Below, piece by piece: positions 11,750 to 21,103 of a stretch of DNA of 64,000 nucleotides. Within the stretch, counting starts at the first letter, position 1. The number at the start of each line of letters is the position of its first letter. The notes under the pieces were generated by a model, which did not search any database, was not told where the DNA came from, and was given only the letters and a program-made list of their open reading frames with translations. The translations under genes were made by a program, and so were the position numbers. This DNA comes from Pseudomonas sp. BMS12 (GTDB taxonomy: Bacteria; Pseudomonadota; Gammaproteobacteria; Pseudomonadales; Pseudomonadaceae), in assembly GCF_001592875.1 (NCBI RefSeq), contig NZ_LSOF01000007.1:1-64000 (forward strand), read 5' to 3'.

Positions 11750-13672
11750 ATGAGCATATTCAGCCATTTTCAGCAGAGGTTCGAAGCCACTCGCCAGGAG
11801 GAATATTCCTTACAGGAGTACCTGGAACTGTGCAAAACGGACCCCAGCGCTTACGCCACTGCCGCGGAGCGCCTGTTGATGGCCATCGGCTCGCCGGAGT
11901 TGCTGGATACTTCGGTCGATTCGAGGCTGTCACGCATCTTTTCCAACAAGGTCATCCGCCGCTACCCGGCCTTCGCCGACTTCCACGGCATGGAAGAGTG
12001 CATCGACCAGATCGTCTCCTACTTCCGCCATGCAGCTCAGGGCCTGGAAGAGAAGAAGCAGATTCTCTACCTTCTCGGCCCGGTCGGCGGCGGCAAGTCG
12101 TCCCTGGCGGAAAAGCTCAAGCACCTGATGGAGAAGGTGCCCTTCTATGCTATCAAGGGCTCGCCGGTGTTCGAGTCGCCCCTGGGGCTGTTCAATGACA
12201 CCGAGGACGGCGCCATCCTCGAAGAGGATTACGGCATCCCGCGGCGCTACCTGAACAGCATCATGTCGCCCTGGGCCACCAAACGCCTGCAGGAGTTCGG
12301 CGGCGACATCAGCCAGTTCCGCGTGGTCAAGCTGTACCCCTCGATTCTCAACCAGATCGCCGTGGCCAAGACCGAGCCGGGCGACGAGAACAACCAGGAC
12401 ATCTCCGCCCTGGTCGGCAAGGTGGATATCCGCAAGCTGGAAGAATTCCCGCAGAACGACGCCGATGCCTACAGCTATTCCGGCGCGCTGTGCCGGGCCA
12501 ACCAGGGCCTGATGGAGTTCGTCGAGATGTTCAAGGCACCGATCAAGGTGCTGCACCCGCTGCTGACCGCCACCCAGGAGGGCAACTACAACAGCACCGA
12601 GGGGCTTGGGGCGATTCCCTACAACGGCATCCTGCTGGCCCACTCCAACGAGTCCGAGTGGCACAGCTTCCGCAACAACAAGAACAACGAGGCGTTCATC
12701 GACCGCATCTACATCGTCAAGGTGCCGTACTGCCTGCGCGTGTCGGACGAGATCAAGATCTACGACAAGCTGCTGGTCAACAGCTCCCTGGCCCATGCCC
12801 ATTGCGCGCCGGACACGTTGAAGATGCTGGCCCAGTTCTCCGTACTCAGCCGCCTGAAGGAGCCGGAGAACTCCAACGTCTACTCGAAGATGCGCGTGTA
12901 CGACGGTGAGAATCTCAAGGACACCGACCCCAAGGCCAAGTCGATCCAGGAATACCGCGATGCGGCCGGCGTCGACGAGGGCATGAACGGCCTGTCGACC
13001 CGCTTCGCCTTCAAGATCCTGTCCAAGGTCTTCAACTTCGACCCCCACGAAGTGGCGGCCAACCCGGTGCACCTGCTCTATGTGCTTGAGCAGCAGATCG
13101 AGCAGGAGCAGTTCCCCGCCGAAGTCCGAGAGCGCTACCTGCGTTTCATCAAGGAATACCTGGCGCCGCGCTACATCGAGTTCATCGGCAAGGAAATCCA
13201 GACCGCCTACCTGGAGTCCTACAGCGAATACGGGCAGAACATCTTCGACCGCTACGTGCTGTACGCCGACTTCTGGATTCAGGACCAGGAATACCGCGAC
13301 CCGGAAACCGGCGAGATCCTCAACCGCGTGGCCCTCAACGAGGAGCTTGAAAAAATAGAGAAGCCAGCCGGCATCAGCAACCCGAAGGATTTCCGCAACG
13401 AGATCGTCAACTTCGTGCTGCGCGCCCGCGCCAACAACAACGGCAAGAACCCCACCTGGCTCAGCTACGAGAAACTGCGCGTGGTGATCGAGAAGAAGAT
13501 GTTCTCCAACACCGAAGATCTGCTGCCGGTCATCAGCTTCAATGCCAAAGCCAGCAAGGAGGACCAACAGAAGCACAACGACTTCGTCACTCGCATGGTC
13601 GAGCGCGGTTACACCGACAAGCAGGTGCGCCTGCTCTCCGAGTGGTATCTGCGGGTTCGCAAATCGCAATAA
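11750..13672 (+). CDS. yeaG: PrkA-family serine protein kinase YeaG
   Basis: Protein of 640 aa from the ATG at 11750; an open frame extends upstream to 11423 but lacks conserved sequence. The N-terminal half is an AAA-type domain with Walker A GPVGGGKSS near residue 108. The C-terminal half (about 390-640) is the PrkA kinase-like domain. The length equals the Pseudomonas orthologue PA0588 as I remember it. YeaG acts with YeaH in nitrogen-starvation and stationary-phase adaptation. The three-gene order yeaG-yeaH-ycgB(spoVR) is strongly conserved and points to a shared pathway. Confidence 0.93.
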   Translation: MSIFSHFQQRFEATRQEEYSLQEYLELCKTDPSAYATAAERLLMAIGSPELLDTSVDSRLSRIFSNKVIRRYPAFADFHGMEECIDQIVSYFRHAAQGLEEKKQILYLLGPVGGGKSSLAEKLKHLMEKVPFYAIKGSPVFESPLGLFNDTEDGAILEEDYGIPRRYLNSIMSPWATKRLQEFGGDISQFRVVKLYPSILNQIAVAKTEPGDENNQDISALVGKVDIRKLEEFPQNDADAYSYSGALCRANQGLMEFVEMFKAPIKVLHPLLTATQEGNYNSTEGLGAIPYNGILLAHSNESEWHSFRNNKNNEAFIDRIYIVKVPYCLRVSDEIKIYDKLLVNSSLAHAHCAPDTLKMLAQFSVLSRLKEPENSNVYSKMRVYDGENLKDTDPKAKSIQEYRDAAGVDEGMNGLSTRFAFKILSKVFNFDPHEVAANPVHLLYVLEQQIEQEQFPAEVRERYLRFIKEYLAPRYIEFIGKEIQTAYLESYSEYGQNIFDRYVLYADFWIQDQEYRDPETGEILNRVALNEELEKIEKPAGISNPKDFRNEIVNFVLRARANNNGKNPTWLSYEKLRVVIEKKMFSNTEDLLPVISFNAKASKEDQQKHNDFVTRMVERGYTDKQVRLLSEWYLRVRKSQ

Positions 13673-13769
13673 AGCGGCCTGACGCGACGGGCTCCGAGCT
13701 GTGGCGCAGCGCCTCATGGGCGCATCGCCACAGCCTGCGCCCGATGCCTGCAGCGCACGGAGGGCAGTT

Positions 13770-15041
13770 ATGAGTCATGTGATCGACCGACGCCTGAACG
13801 GCAAGAACAAGAGCACGGTAAACCGCCAGCGTTTCCTGCGGCGCTACCGTGGCCATATCAAGAAAGCCGTGGAGGAAGCGGTCAGCCGCCGCTCCATCAC
13901 CGACATGGAACACGGCGAGCAGATCAGCATCCCCGGCCGCGACATCGACGAACCGGTGCTGCACCACGGCCGCGGCGGCCGGCAGACGACCGTCCACCCC
14001 GGCAACAAGGAATTCAACGCGGGAGACCATGTACAGCGGCCGCAGGGTGGCGGCGGCGGACGCGGCGCCGGCAAGGCGAGCAACTCCGGCGAGGGCATGG
14101 ACGAATTCGTCTTCCAGATCACCCAGGAAGAGTTCCTCGACTTCATGTTCGAGGAGCTGGAGCTGCCCAACCTGGTCAAGCGCCACCTCAGCGGCACCGA
14201 TACCTTCAAGACGGTGCGCGCCGGCATCAGCAACGAGGGCAACCCCTCGCGCATCAATATCGTCCGCACACTGCGCTCGGCTCACGCGCGGCGGATTGCC
14301 CTGTCCGGTTCCAGCCGCACCAGGCTGCGCGAAGCCAAGGCCGAACTGGAGCGACTGAGGCGCGAAGAGCCGGACAACTTCGGTGATATCCAGGAAATGG
14401 AGGCGGAAATCGAACGCCTCAGCGCACGCATCCACCGCGTGCCTTTCCTCGACACCTTCGACCTCAAGTACAACCTGCTGGTGAAACACCCCAACCCCAG
14501 TTCCAAGGCGGTGATGTTCTGCCTGATGGACGTCTCCGGCTCCATGACCCAGGCGACCAAGGACATCGCCAAGCGCTTCTTCATCCTCCTTTACCTGTTC
14601 CTCAAGCGGAACTACGAGCGCATCGAGGTGGTATTCATCCGCCACCATACGAGCGCGAAGGAGGTGGACGAGGAGGAGTTCTTCTACTCCCGCGAAACCG
14701 GCGGCACCATCGTCTCCAGCGCCCTCAAGCTGATGCAGGAGATCATGGTCGAGCGCTACCCGAGCAACGAGTGGAACATCTATGGCGCCCAGGCGTCGGA
14801 CGGCGACAACTGGAACGACGATTCGCCGGTGTGCCGCGATATCCTGATCAACCAGATCATGCCGCTCGTGCAGTACTTCACCTACGTCGAGATCACCCCG
14901 CGCGAACACCAGGCGCTGTGGTTCGAGTACGAGCAGGTCAGCGAGAGCTTCGCCGAGAGTTTCGCCCAGCAGCAGCTGGTTTCCGCCGCGGACATCTACC
15001 CGGTATTCCGCGAGCTGTTCCAGCGCCGAATGGTCACCTGA
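13770..15041 (+). CDS. yeaH: YeaH/YhbH family VWA-domain protein (DUF444)
   Basis: Protein of 423 aa from the ATG at 13770 (GGAGGGCAGTT upstream supplies an RBS). The basic N-terminus ([21 protein letters not shown]) and a Gly-rich patch [10 protein letters not shown] near residue 93 precede a coiled-coil (about 185-220). The von Willebrand A-like fold follows, with the metal-site MDVSGSM near residue 252. DUF444 proteins are YeaG partners. The ycgB gene begins ten bases downstream. Confidence 0.93.
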   Translation: MSHVIDRRLNGKNKSTVNRQRFLRRYRGHIKKAVEEAVSRRSITDMEHGEQISIPGRDIDEPVLHHGRGGRQTTVHPGNKEFNAGDHVQRPQGGGGGRGAGKASNSGEGMDEFVFQITQEEFLDFMFEELELPNLVKRHLSGTDTFKTVRAGISNEGNPSRINIVRTLRSAHARRIALSGSSRTRLREAKAELERLRREEPDNFGDIQEMEAEIERLSARIHRVPFLDTFDLKYNLLVKHPNPSSKAVMFCLMDVSGSMTQATKDIAKRFFILLYLFLKRNYERIEVVFIRHHTSAKEVDEEEFFYSRETGGTIVSSALKLMQEIMVERYPSNEWNIYGAQASDGDNWNDDSPVCRDILINQIMPLVQYFTYVEITPREHQALWFEYEQVSESFAESFAQQQLVSAADIYPVFRELFQRRMVT

Positions 15042-15051
15042 GGGCCGCACC

Positions 15052-16617
15052 ATGACCGCAGCCGAGAAACGCCGCCAGCCGATCTCCACCGGATCGGAAT
15101 GGACCTTCGAGCTGATCCGCAGCTACGACCGCGAGATCGCCCGCATTGCCGAGCGCTACGCGCTGGACACCTACCCCAATCAGATCGAAGTGATCACCGC
15201 CGAGCAGATGATGGATGCCTACGCGTCGGTGGGCATGCCGCTGGGCTATCACCACTGGTCCTATGGCAAGCACTTCCTGGCTACCGAAAAGGGCTACAGC
15301 CGCGGGCAGATGGGCCTGGCCTACGAGATCGTGATCAACTCCGACCCCTGCATCGCCTACCTGATGGAGGAAAACACCATCTGCATGCAGGCCCTGGTGA
15401 TCGCCCACGCCTGCTATGGCCACAACAGTTTCTTCAAGGGCAACTACCTGTTCCGCACCTGGACCGACGCCAGCTCGATCATCGACTACCTGGTGTTCGC
15501 CAAGCAGTACATCATGCAGTGCGAGGAACGCCACGGCATCGACGCGGTGGAAGACCTGCTCGACTCCTGTCACGCCCTGATGAACTACGGCGTGGATCGC
15601 TACAAGCGCCCCTATCCGATCTCCGCCGAAGAGGAGCAGCGCCGGCAGAAGGAGCGCGAGGAGCATCTGCAGCGGCAGATCAACGACCTCTGGCGCACCA
15701 TCCCCAAGGGTTCCGGCAAGGGCAGCGGACAGGACAACAAGCGCTGGCCAGCCGAGCCACAGGAAAACATCCTGTATTTCCTGGAGAAACACGCGCCGCT
15801 GCTGGAGCCCTGGCAGCGCGAGATCATCCGCATCGTGCGCAAGATCGCCCAGTACTTCTACCCGCAACGCCAGACTCAGGTGATGAACGAGGGCTGGGCC
15901 ACCTTCTGGCACTACACCCTGATGAACGACCTGTACGACGAGGGTCTGGTCACCGAAGGCTTCATGCTGGAGTTCCTGCAGTCGCACACCAGCGTGATCT
16001 ACCAGCCGAGCTTCGACAGCCCCTACTACAGTGGCATCAACCCCTACACCCTGGGCTTCGCCATCTACAGCGACATTCGCCGCATCTGCGAGCACCCGAC
16101 CGAGGAGGACAAACGCTGGTTCCCGGACATCGCCGGCAGCGACTGGCTGTCCACCCTCAAGTTCGCCATGGCCAACTTCAAGGACGAGAGTTTCATCCTG
16201 CAGTTTCTCTCACCCAAGGTGATCCGCGACCTCAAGCTGTTCAGCGTGCTCGACGACGACCTGCAGGACGACCTGGTCATCCCGGCCATCCATGATGAAC
16301 CGGGCTACCGCATCATCCGCGAGACCCTGGCCGCCCAGTACAACCTGGGCAACCGCGAGCCCAACGTGCAGATCTACAGCGTCGACCGCCGTGGCGACCG
16401 CTCGCTGACCCTGCGCCACCAGCAGCACGACCGCAAACCGCTAGGCGACTCCACCCAGGAAGTGCTCAAGCACCTGCATCGCCTGTGGGGCTTCGACATC
16501 CACCTGGAAAGCATGCGCGGCGATCAACTGGTCGGCGTACAGCACATCCCGCCCAAGGGCGAGCCGGACAGCGAGAACGAATATCCGCGCCTGGACCTGG
16601 TGATCCCACCGATTTGA
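15052..16617 (+). CDS. ycgB: SpoVR family protein YcgB
   Basis: Protein of 521 aa, full length. Family hallmarks include [15 protein letters not shown] near residue 64, [16 protein letters not shown] near 120 and [11 protein letters not shown] near 279; the histidine/glutamate pattern suggests metal binding. Although named for a Bacillus sporulation gene, in pseudomonads it is found with yeaG-yeaH. The three genes lie on one strand with small gaps and are probably one operon. Confidence 0.93.
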   Translation: MTAAEKRRQPISTGSEWTFELIRSYDREIARIAERYALDTYPNQIEVITAEQMMDAYASVGMPLGYHHWSYGKHFLATEKGYSRGQMGLAYEIVINSDPCIAYLMEENTICMQALVIAHACYGHNSFFKGNYLFRTWTDASSIIDYLVFAKQYIMQCEERHGIDAVEDLLDSCHALMNYGVDRYKRPYPISAEEEQRRQKEREEHLQRQINDLWRTIPKGSGKGSGQDNKRWPAEPQENILYFLEKHAPLLEPWQREIIRIVRKIAQYFYPQRQTQVMNEGWATFWHYTLMNDLYDEGLVTEGFMLEFLQSHTSVIYQPSFDSPYYSGINPYTLGFAIYSDIRRICEHPTEEDKRWFPDIAGSDWLSTLKFAMANFKDESFILQFLSPKVIRDLKLFSVLDDDLQDDLVIPAIHDEPGYRIIRETLAAQYNLGNREPNVQIYSVDRRGDRSLTLRHQQHDRKPLGDSTQEVLKHLHRLWGFDIHLESMRGDQLVGVQHIPPKGEPDSENEYPRLDLVIPPI

Positions 16618-16699
16618 GCCCTCTGCTCTGGGGAGAGGTGCCGGGCAACGCCACTCGTTCTTTTCGCTTATCCTCCGCCCCAACGGAGGACTTTTATTC

Positions 16700-17932
16700 A
16701 TGCAGATCTATAAAGTCGGCGGCGCCGTGCGCGACCGCCTGCTCGGCCGGCCGGTCAGCGATATCGACTGGGTGGTGGTGGGCTCCAGCGCCGAGGCCAT
16801 GCAGGCCAAGGGCTTTCGCCCGGTGGGCACGGACTTCCCGGTATTCCTCCACCCGCAGAGTGGCGAGGAATACGCGCTGGCCCGCACCGAACGCAAGTCT
16901 GGCCAGGGCTACGGCGGCTTCACCTTTCACGCCAGCCCGGACGTCACCCTGGAAGAGGATCTGATCCGCCGCGATCTGACCGTCAACGCCATGGCCGAGG
17001 ACGACCAGGGCCGGGTGATTGATCCCTACGGTGGGCAACGGGATCTCGCCGCCCGCCTGCTGCGGCATGTCTCGCCCGCCTTCGCCGAAGACCCGCTGCG
17101 CGTGCTGCGCGTGGCACGTTTCGCCGCCCGCTATGCGCCGCTGGGCTTTGTCGTTGCGCCGGAAACCCTGGCACTGATGCGCCAGCTGGCCGAATCCGGC
17201 GAGCTCAAGGCGCTGACCGCCGAGCGCAGCTGGAAGGAAATCTCCCGCGCCCTGATGGAGCCGCGCCCGGACGTGTTCATCCAGGTGCTGCGTGACTGCG
17301 GCGCCCTGAGCGAGCTGCTGCCGGAGCTCGACGCTCTGTTCGGCGTACCGCAGACCGCCAGCCATCACCCTGAAGTCGACACCGGTGTGCATTGCCTGAT
17401 GGTGCTGCAGCAATGTGCCCTGCATGAGCAGCCGCTGAGCGTACGCTGGGCCTGCCTGCTGCACGATCTGGGCAAGGGCCGCACACCAGAAGCCGAATGG
17501 CCACAACATATCGCCCACGAGAAGCGCGGGCTCCAGCTGATCTCGGCGGTCAACCAGCGCTGCAAGGCGCCCAGGGAGTGCGCCGAGCTGGCCCTGCTGA
17601 CCGGCGAATACCACACCCACGCGCACCGTGCCCTGGAGCTACGTGCCAACACCCTGCTGGAACTGCTGCAGAGTTTCGATGTGTACCGCCGCCCACAGCG
17701 CTTCGAGGAGTTCATCGCCGCCTGCGAGATGGACGCACGCGGCCGCCTGGGCCTGGAGGATCGCGACTATCCCCAGGCCGCCTACCTGCGCGGCGCCATG
17801 CAGGCCGCCCGCGCGGTGACGGTGCAGCCCTTGCTGGAGAAGGGCTTGCAAGGTGCGGAGCTGGGCGAGGCCCTCAAGCAAGAGCGCCTGAAAGCCCTCA
17901 AGGCCTACAAGGCAGGTACGCCGGCCTTGTAG
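16700..17932 (+). CDS. cca: CCA-adding enzyme (tRNA nucleotidyltransferase) with HD domain
   Basis: Protein of 410 aa. The class II nucleotidyltransferase signature is [12 protein letters not shown] at 6-17, followed by DIDWVVVG with the catalytic Asp pair. [10 protein letters not shown] near 93 is the motif that reads the tRNA end. An HD phosphohydrolase domain follows ([11 protein letters not shown] near residue 254). It builds or repairs the 3' CCA end of tRNAs; the HD domain adds phosphatase/phosphodiesterase activities. A GGAGGA sequence 14-9 bases upstream is a strong RBS. Confidence 0.96.
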   Translation: MQIYKVGGAVRDRLLGRPVSDIDWVVVGSSAEAMQAKGFRPVGTDFPVFLHPQSGEEYALARTERKSGQGYGGFTFHASPDVTLEEDLIRRDLTVNAMAEDDQGRVIDPYGGQRDLAARLLRHVSPAFAEDPLRVLRVARFAARYAPLGFVVAPETLALMRQLAESGELKALTAERSWKEISRALMEPRPDVFIQVLRDCGALSELLPELDALFGVPQTASHHPEVDTGVHCLMVLQQCALHEQPLSVRWACLLHDLGKGRTPEAEWPQHIAHEKRGLQLISAVNQRCKAPRECAELALLTGEYHTHAHRALELRANTLLELLQSFDVYRRPQRFEEFIAACEMDARGRLGLEDRDYPQAAYLRGAMQAARAVTVQPLLEKGLQGAELGEALKQERLKALKAYKAGTPAL

Positions 17933-17974
17933 GAGCCAGCGCCGCTCGGTTCGCGAGCAGCGGATCGGGTACAG

Positions 17975-18508
17975 TCAGCGCGGTGTCGGAAAGGCCTGCA
18001 GCAGATCAGTTGCGGTCAGCTCGACGCCACGCCACTGGAAAGGTACCGGCCACAGCTGCTGGTCGATGCTGGCCGAGCCCCACAGTTCGGCCATCGACTG
18101 ACCGGCAAGCGGGTGTACTTCCTGCGGTGCCAGCAAGGCCAGTGGCCAGAGTACGAAGGCATTGCGCAGGATTTCCGTACGCGGCAGCACCAGACCATCG
18201 AAATTGCCCGCCAGATCGCCGTACAGCAGCACGTCGATATCCAGCGGCAGGCCCTTGCGCTCCGGCGCATAGCGACCGTTATCGGCCTCGATGCACTTGA
18301 GCCGCCGATCCAGCTCGGCCAGTGGCAGGTCAGTGCGTGCGCTGACGACCAGGTTGTAGAAATTGCCGCTCTTGATGCCCACCGGGCTACTTTCGAAGAC
18401 GGCGGAGCAACGCAGATCATGAAGAAAGCTGGCCAGGGCATCGAGCCCTGCGCACAGGCGCTGCTCGCGCTCGGTATTGCTGCCCAGGCCAAGAAAGATC
18501 GGGGTCAT
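17975..18508 (-). CDS. folK: 2-amino-4-hydroxy-6-hydroxymethyldihydropteridine pyrophosphokinase
   Basis: Protein of 177 aa starting [15 protein letters not shown] with the HPPK signature GLGSN. RKGLPLDIDVLLYG near residue 86 is the RxxxxPxDxDxLLYG motif that holds the two catalytic aspartates, followed by LPRTEILRNAFVL. It pyrophosphorylates the pterin before dihydropteroate synthase in folate synthesis. Its start overlaps the folB stop by four bases, coupling successive pathway steps. Confidence 0.95.
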   Translation of the reverse strand: MTPIFLGLGSNTEREQRLCAGLDALASFLHDLRCSAVFESSPVGIKSGNFYNLVVSARTDLPLAELDRRLKCIEADNGRYAPERKGLPLDIDVLLYGDLAGNFDGLVLPRTEILRNAFVLWPLALLAPQEVHPLAGQSMAELWGSASIDQQLWPVPFQWRGVELTATDLLQAFPTPR

Positions 18509-18858
18509 GGTCGGCTGCGCTCGATTTCCACACCCACACCACGGGCCAGCGGATTGGCCCCCGGCTTGGTCGCGCGCAGGCGTAGCCAGGGCATGCCGAA
18601 CTGGGTCAGCAGACTCTCGGCCAAGCGCTCGGCAAAGGTTTCCACCAGCTCGAACCTGGCAGCAGCGGCGAAGGTCTGCACATGCTGGTGCACGGCGGCG
18701 TAATCGAGCGCCAGGCTCAGGTCGTCACCCGCTGCAGCTGGGCGGATGTCCCAGGCGAAGGTCAGGTCCAGGCGCAGGCATTGGCGTATGCCGCGCTCCC
18801 AGTCGTAGGCCCCGATCAGGGTGTCGACCTCCAGTCCTTCGATGAAAACCTTGTCCAA
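18505..18858 (-). CDS. folB: Dihydroneopterin aldolase FolB
   Basis: Protein of 117 aa if translation begins at the TTG at 18858 (read as [20 protein letters not shown]). This matches the usual [11 protein letters not shown] start, and GGAG lies eight bases upstream. A GTG at 18867 is an alternative; the longer ATG-initiated frame is not conserved. Active-site features include [11 protein letters not shown] and YDWER near the N-terminus and ATKPGANP near the C-terminus. It cleaves dihydroneopterin to the pterin used by FolK, encoded next. Confidence 0.92.
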   Translation of the reverse strand: MDKVFIEGLEVDTLIGAYDWERGIRQCLRLDLTFAWDIRPAAAGDDLSLALDYAAVHQHVQTFAAAARFELVETFAERLAESLLTQFGMPWLRLRATKPGANPLARGVGVEIERSRP

Positions 18859-18919
18859 CCTGTTCACTCCACTGCTCACGCCGCTAGAATCGGGACTCCC
18901 TCGCCCCGGAATGGACAAC

Positions 18920-19489
18920 ATGTTCTGGCTGTTGGTCCCACTCGCCTACCTGCTTGGCTCGTTGTCCTTCGCCATTCTGCTCAGCCGGCTCGCTGGCGGA
19001 CCGGACCCCCGCGCCAGCGGCTCGGGCAACCCTGGCGCCACCAACATGCTCAGGGTAGCCGGCAAGAAACTGGCCGTGCTGACTTTGCTCGGCGACCTGG
19101 GCAAGGGCCTGCTGCCCGTACTGATCGCCGACCTGCTCGGCCTCAACGTCCAGCAACAGGCCTGGGTCGGCCTGGCCGCCGTGATCGGCCATCTCTATCC
19201 CGTGTATTTCCGCTTTCGCGGCGGCAAGGGCGTGGCCACCGCCGCCGGCATGCTGCTTGGCCTGTATCCGCCAGCCGCCCTGCTGGCTCTCGCCGCCTGG
19301 GCGCTAGCCTTCTTCCTGACCCGCACCAGCTCGCTGGCCTCCCTGATCGCCACACCACTGACCCTGCCATTGCTGGCCTGGCAGCAGCCCGGAGCTCTGC
19401 TGCCCATGTGTGCGCTGACCGGTCTGATCGTCTGGCGTCATCGCGGCAATCTACGCGACCTGCTCAGCGGGCGCGAACGACATTTCTAA
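18920..19489 (+). CDS. plsY: Glycerol-3-phosphate acyltransferase PlsY
   Basis: Protein of 189 aa from the ATG at 18920 ([14 protein letters not shown]), the length I recall for the P. aeruginosa protein; an ATG three codons upstream at 18911 is also possible. It is a multi-pass membrane protein with the PlsY motifs [12 protein letters not shown] (about 33-44) and [14 protein letters not shown] (about 96-109). It transfers acyl from acyl-phosphate to glycerol-3-phosphate, the first step of phospholipid synthesis. It is divergent from folB. Confidence 0.94.
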   Translation: MFWLLVPLAYLLGSLSFAILLSRLAGGPDPRASGSGNPGATNMLRVAGKKLAVLTLLGDLGKGLLPVLIADLLGLNVQQQAWVGLAAVIGHLYPVYFRFRGGKGVATAAGMLLGLYPPAALLALAAWALAFFLTRTSSLASLIATPLTLPLLAWQQPGALLPMCALTGLIVWRHRGNLRDLLSGRERHF

Positions 19490-19508
19490 TCCGCGACCTG
19501 AGCCGATC

Positions 19509-20534
19509 TCATAGCGCCGGCAACTGCTCCATTGGCCAACGCGCCTGCACCTGGATCTGCGGCCCGTCGTGCTGCCCGGCCAGCAGGCGCTGGCAGCCGG
19601 CGTAGGCGATCATCGCGCCGTTGTCCGTACAGAAGCGTGGGCGCGCATAGAACACCTGGCCCTTGAGTCCCGCCAGCATGCCCTCCAGCGAGCGGCGCAG
19701 GGCCTGGTTGGCGCTGACCCCACCGGCGATCACCAGGTTGTTGAGACCAGTCTGCTTGAGCGCGCGCTTGCACTTGATGGTCAGGGTATCGACCACCGCC
19801 GCCTGGAATGCCAGGGCGACATCGGCACGGGTCTGCTCGCTGGCATCGCCTGCGTCGCGGCACTGCTGCCAGGTATTGAGCGTGAAGGTCTTCAGTCCGC
19901 TGAAACTGAAATCCAGCCCAGGCCGATCGGTCATCGGCCGCGGGAAGGTGAAACGCCCCGGCGTGCCGCTCTCCGCCAGGCGCGCGATCTCCGGACCACC
20001 CGGATAGGGCAGCCCCATCAGCTTGGCGGTCTTGTCGAAGGCCTCGCCGGCGGCATCGTCCAGCGACTCACCGAGCAGCTGGTATTGGCCGATACCATCG
20101 ACGCGCACCAGCTGGGTATGCCCACCGGAAACCAGCAAGGCGACAAAAGGAAAGGCCGGCGGCTGCTCTTCCAGCATGGGCGCCAGCAGATGGCCTTCCA
20201 TATGGTGCACGCCTACCGCAGGAATGCCCCAGGCGAATGCCAGGGCCTGGGCACAGGAGGCCCCAACCAGCAATGCGCCAACCAGGCCTGGCCCGGCGGT
20301 GTAGGCAATGGCCTCGATCTGACTGCGCTCGACGCCCGCCTCGGCCAGCACCTCGCGAATCAGCGGCAACATGCGTTTGACGTGATCACGCGAGGCCAAT
20401 TCCGGCACCACGCCGCCGAATACGCGATGTTGCTCGATCTGACTGAACAGGGCATCGGCCAGCAGGCCGCGCTCGCTGTCATAAAGGGCGACACCAGTTT
20501 CGTCGCAGGAGGTTTCCAGTCCCAGCACCAGCAT
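19509..20534 (-). CDS. tsaD: tRNA N6-adenosine threonylcarbamoyltransferase TsaD
   Basis: Protein of 341 aa starting [17 protein letters not shown], the Kae1/TsaD signature. The metal-binding [10 protein letters not shown] lies near residue 108 and the ASKHA-type [10 protein letters not shown] near 131. It transfers the threonylcarbamoyl group to A37 of ANN-decoding tRNAs, with TsaB and TsaE. It is divergent from rpsU, the conserved arrangement, and convergent with plsY, 19 bases apart. Confidence 0.96.
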   Translation of the reverse strand: MLVLGLETSCDETGVALYDSERGLLADALFSQIEQHRVFGGVVPELASRDHVKRMLPLIREVLAEAGVERSQIEAIAYTAGPGLVGALLVGASCAQALAFAWGIPAVGVHHMEGHLLAPMLEEQPPAFPFVALLVSGGHTQLVRVDGIGQYQLLGESLDDAAGEAFDKTAKLMGLPYPGGPEIARLAESGTPGRFTFPRPMTDRPGLDFSFSGLKTFTLNTWQQCRDAGDASEQTRADVALAFQAAVVDTLTIKCKRALKQTGLNNLVIAGGVSANQALRRSLEGMLAGLKGQVFYARPRFCTDNGAMIAYAGCQRLLAGQHDGPQIQVQARWPMEQLPAL

Positions 20535-20623
20535 GGCTTGTGGCCTATAGAAGGGGGTCGATTCGAAGGCGCGGATAATAATCGCCGCTCGGCGGCCGGG
20601 CCAGCGCTTTTCGATCAGAGGCT

Positions 20624-20652
20624 TTGCATTCCGCGGCACTAGGCGTTAATAT
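20624..20652 (+). promoter_or_regulatory. Sigma-70 promoter for rpsU
   Basis: TTGCAT (20624-20629), a 17-base spacer and TAATAT (20647-20652) form a near-consensus promoter. It lies 84 bases upstream of rpsU, the expected main promoter of the rpsU-dnaG-rpoD cluster. Confidence 0.6.
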
Positions 20653-20736
20653 CCGCAGCCCTTGAAAACCGACGTACTCCCGTGCCCTTGCCGGATCGCG
20701 TCGTCCATTCGGTAAAACAGTGAAGGTACGACCTGG

Positions 20737-20952
20737 ATGCCAGCCGTCAAAGTTAAAGAGAACGAACCCTTCGACGTAGCTCTGCGTCGCTTCAAGCGCT
20801 CCTGCGAAAAGGCCGGTGTATTGGCCGAAGTGCGCAGCCGCGAGTTCTACGAAAAGCCCACCACCGAGCGCAAGCGCAAGGCAGCAGCTGCTGTTAAGCG
20901 TCACGCCAAGAAAGTGCAGCGCGAACAGCGCCGCCGCGAGCGCCTGTACTGA
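20737..20952 (+). CDS. rpsU: 30S ribosomal protein S21
   Basis: Protein of 71 aa, the exact family length. It is highly basic, with [24 protein letters not shown] at its start (conserved in parts) and a Lys/Arg-rich C-terminus ending RRERLY. S21 aids mRNA start selection at the anti-Shine-Dalgarno region of the 30S platform. It heads the macromolecular synthesis cluster with dnaG and rpoD. Confidence 0.98.
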   Translation: MPAVKVKENEPFDVALRRFKRSCEKAGVLAEVRSREFYEKPTTERKRKAAAAVKRHAKKVQREQRRRERLY

Positions 20953-20982
20953 GTTATCAGTCACGCCGCTAGGCTTCCGCGA

Positions 20983-21005
20983 TGCCCGGCTTCGGCCGGG
21001 CTTTG
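20983..21005 (+). terminator. Hairpin between rpsU and dnaG
   Basis: GCCCGGC-TTC-G-GCCGGGC hairpin followed by the short U-tract TTTGC. The weak tract suggests partial termination, as known for the rpsU-dnaG gap, which keeps S21 output above primase. Confidence 0.6.
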
Positions 21006-21103
21006 CATTTCAGGGCCGCATTCGACTCCGCTTCGCCACTCGGCGATGACCGGAGTTTTTTCGTTTATGCTCCCGCCTTCGCCAACCGCACGCTGACGAC
21101 TCC